Below are positions 59,528 to 61,188 of a stretch of 61,188 bases of DNA, one piece after another. The notes beneath the pieces were generated by a model. That model worked only from the letters and a program-made list of their open reading frames with translations, ran no database searches and was not told the origin of the DNA. This stretch comes from Gammaproteobacteria bacterium (GTDB lineage Bacteria > Gemmatimonadota > Gemmatimonadetes > Longimicrobiales > Gaopeijiaceae): contig JAPPJO010000134.1 in the NCBI GenBank assembly GCA_028820325.1, positions 1-61,188 of the forward strand, written 5' to 3'. Numbering within the stretch: position 1 is the first letter of the stretch; each line of letters opens with the position of its first letter. Position numbers and translations under genes: made by a program.

Positions 59528-61045
59528 ATGAAGGTGGCGGATGCGATCAAGTGGATGTCGAAGCTTCCGTTGCAACGCATCGTGGACAGCTTCACGAAGG
59601 ACTTCCCGAAACCCGACGAGGACCAAGCCCGGGACATCATTCTGCGAAACGTCGCGGAGCTCACCGACGCAAAACGAATCACGACCGTTCTCCAGTTCGA
59701 CGGTCCATTCAAGGACCAGATCCGGCAGATCCTAATGCTGGAGGCGTTCGTGAATCGGCCCGACTGGTCGGCATCGGAGCAGGATATCGTCGAGAGCCTG
59801 ACCCGCTTGGAGCAGGATGTGCTCGACGCAGCAGCAGCGGACGGGAGTCTGCGCTACGAGGACCCGGAGCGCATCGAAATCTTGAAGGACGTACTCAGAA
59901 CAGCGCTGGACGACAAGCTGATCACTTTTCGTGAGCTGAACCTGCTCCGTACTCTCCGCGACAGCCTTGGGCTGTCCGAGACCGTCTTCCGCATCGTGCT
60001 CGCCCAACTAAACCACTTTCCCCAACCAGGCAACGTCCTGCACACGCCGAGTGAGTGCCGCGACGTGCTCAACGCGCTGCAACGGGGTGGCATCGTCTTC
60101 CATTGCAACAAGGCGGATGGCTCGCCCTACGTGATTCCGGACGAAATCCGGGCTTCCGTGATGGGAGCGCTTGGTATGGAACTCGGGCTGCACGCTTGGG
60201 GCCTGCTCCTCGACGCCCTCACGGTTACCCAGTTGAAGCAGGCGCTGGTCAAGAAGAAACTTCCCACTTCGGGCACGAAGTCGGAACTCAAGAGTCGGGT
60301 AATCTCCTCCGGCCTGAGTCCCAGCGCCGCGCTGCGCATCCTGTCCACCGGGGATCTCCACGAACTGTGCTCCTCGCTTCCAGGCGTTCCGGTGAGCGGA
60401 ACCAAAGCGCAGCGAATCCGACGAATCATCGGGTACTTCGCCAATCTGATAACGAAGGAGGTGTCGGAGGAGGCCTCTCCCGGCGAGCGATTCTACAAGT
60501 ACCTGCCGGAACTCGCCCGGCGCGACCGGGAGAACCTGCTAGCGAACCAGATCATCAAGAAAGACCTTGATATCGAGCACGGGTTCGAGGCGGCAACGCG
60601 GTTTCTCTTCGAATCAAGGCTGGGGCTTGAGTTGATGGAATTGGCCGGGAGCGAGCACCCCGACGGATGCATCCGGTTCGGCGGCCGTCGCACGGCAAAC
60701 GGAGATGTGCTGATGTGGGACAACAAAAGCACGGAGGCCGCCTACACGTTTCCGCCCTCGCACCTGAGGCAGTTCAAGCGCTATATCCGAGACGCACGTG
60801 ACCCGGTTGCCTGCTTCCTCGTCATCGTCGCGAAGCCCGACGACTCCGCAATGGACAGCGTCTGGCAGCTGGCAGCCCAATGCACCGGTACCCAGATCTC
60901 CGTCATCGCCGCCGAGGACCTTGGCTGGATGGCAGAAGAATGGTGGTCGCGGAATCCCGATGGCCGATTCAACCTCGAAGTTCTCAACATGACCGGCATC
61001 TTGAATCGTCCGCTCCTCGAACATCGGATGAAACTTTTTCTCTAA
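59528..61045 (+). CDS. Double-SAP protein with FokI-like nuclease motif
   Basis: A 505-residue cytosolic protein, cargo of the P4-type element. Residues about 85-165 form a TerB-like helical region (VLDAAAADGSLRYED, LRTALDDKLITFRELNLL). Two SAP DNA-binding motifs follow: LTVTQLKQALVKKKLPTSGT (231-250, continuing to 262) and ILSTGDLHELCSSLPGVPVS (271-290, continuing to 304). The C-terminal part has a PD-(D/E)xK pattern, GDVLMWDNKSTEAAY (392-406) followed by HLRQFKRYI, closely resembling the FokI/AlwI cleavage-domain core (Asp...Asp-x-Lys, then Q...Y). A DNA-targeting nuclease is likely; with its place in a mobile island, a defence role is inferred. ATG 59528 has a strong GAAGGAG site. Confidence 0.8.
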   Translation: MKVADAIKWMSKLPLQRIVDSFTKDFPKPDEDQARDIILRNVAELTDAKRITTVLQFDGPFKDQIRQILMLEAFVNRPDWSASEQDIVESLTRLEQDVLDAAAADGSLRYEDPERIEILKDVLRTALDDKLITFRELNLLRTLRDSLGLSETVFRIVLAQLNHFPQPGNVLHTPSECRDVLNALQRGGIVFHCNKADGSPYVIPDEIRASVMGALGMELGLHAWGLLLDALTVTQLKQALVKKKLPTSGTKSELKSRVISSGLSPSAALRILSTGDLHELCSSLPGVPVSGTKAQRIRRIIGYFANLITKEVSEEASPGERFYKYLPELARRDRENLLANQIIKKDLDIEHGFEAATRFLFESRLGLELMELAGSEHPDGCIRFGGRRTANGDVLMWDNKSTEAAYTFPPSHLRQFKRYIRDARDPVACFLVIVAKPDDSAMDSVWQLAAQCTGTQISVIAAEDLGWMAEEWWSRNPDGRFNLEVLNMTGILNRPLLEHRMKLFL

Positions 61046-61188
61046 GCGCGGGCGGTGACCGGGGCGATCCTTCGATTCCGCTATCCGCCGCGCAAAGGGT
61101 GATCCCCGGGGTGACCCCAAGAGGACACACTAGATCGTAAATGATTGTAGAACATGATTTTATGGCCGTATTCTGCTCGGACTGGTTC
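61046..61188. other. Right end of element and window edge
   Basis: Contains the right copy of the 25-base repeat (61094-61118) and heptamer TTGTAGA (61145-61151). On the reverse strand, 61188-61152 reads as an open frame that joins in phase to the amine-oxidase fragment at 55186 when the two heptamers are merged. The last 37 bases are therefore probably host gene sequence. Confidence 0.45.

Larger units (their letters stand above)
55187..61151. mobile_element. P4-type integrative element, about 6 kb
   Basis: An island bounded by the break in the amine-oxidase gene on the left and an apparent return to that gene on the right. Contents in order: integrase, lipoprotein HNH nuclease, propeller lipoprotein between inverted hairpin modules, small membrane ORF and double-SAP nuclease. 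Direct copies of a 25-base motif lie just inside both ends. No relaxase or replication gene is present, so it would need help to move between cells. The right limit is inferred. Confidence 0.6.

Noticed and set aside
1..61188. CRISPR array, rRNA or tRNA genes
   Set aside because: No regularly spaced direct repeats and no recognisable stable-RNA sequence were seen by reading; a covariance-model scan was not possible.

Overview
This is a 61 kb, GC-rich window of a bacterial chromosome. Cell type is inferred: outer-membrane beta-barrels ending in aromatic residues, many secreted lipoproteins and beta-propeller proteins, two S9 peptidases, a PQQ-type quinoprotein and a choice-of-anchor-B protein suit a diderm such as Gemmatimonadota. 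No marker gene (rRNA, ribosomal protein) is present to confirm this. No tRNA, rRNA or CRISPR array was found.

Layout. (1) 1-2.8 kb: right end of an integrated mobilizable element: a relaxase carrying two ColE1-style nested mob genes, then a tyrosine integrase. It abuts a decapitated ABC permease. (2) 2.9-5.5 kb: remains of a MacB/LolCDE-type ABC exporter (truncated permease, intact permease, ATPase). (3) 5.6-20.9 kb: a RiPP (NHLM/TOMM-type) locus: an unknown protein, a halogenase relic, a beta-barrel, then a five-gene operon (secretion adaptor, C39 peptidase-ABC, second ABC, an alpha/alpha-toroid protein with its own NHLP-type leader, and a fused E1-like/YcaO cyclodehydratase). On the opposite strand lie the precursor peptide (core probably LCCCW) and an AlkB-like hydroxylase fused to a GlnE-like nucleotidyltransferase domain. 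(4) 21-31 kb: envelope and secreted-protein genes, an orphan YefM-type antitoxin and an endonuclease/phosphatase-fold enzyme. (5) 31-43.7 kb: defence island: a HEPN-like pair, a type III-like restriction-modification system whose Res gene has an in-frame stop, a TIR protein, and an Avs-like nuclease plus STAND NTPase encoded by overlapping genes. (6) 43.8-54.6 kb: divergent S9 peptidases, three paralogous membrane proteins with a K+-channel-like but degenerate pore segment, a dienelactone hydrolase and an SLC13-type carrier. (7) 55.2-61.15 kb: a second integrative element that has cut an FAD amine-oxidase-like gene. It carries a P4-type integrase, a lipoprotein HNH nuclease, a frameshifted propeller lipoprotein between two inverted three-hairpin modules, and a double-SAP protein with a FokI-like nuclease motif.

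How it fits together. In the RiPP locus the YcaO fusion would cyclise cysteines of the NHLP precursor. The C39-ABC protein would clip the leader and export the product with the second ABC protein and the adaptor. The toroid and the AlkB fusion are candidate tailoring factors or substrates. The defence island combines DNA modification/restriction, NAD-targeting (TIR) and pattern-recognition (STAND) strategies. Both integrated elements have disrupted host genes, so the window shows recent gene flow as well as a stable core.
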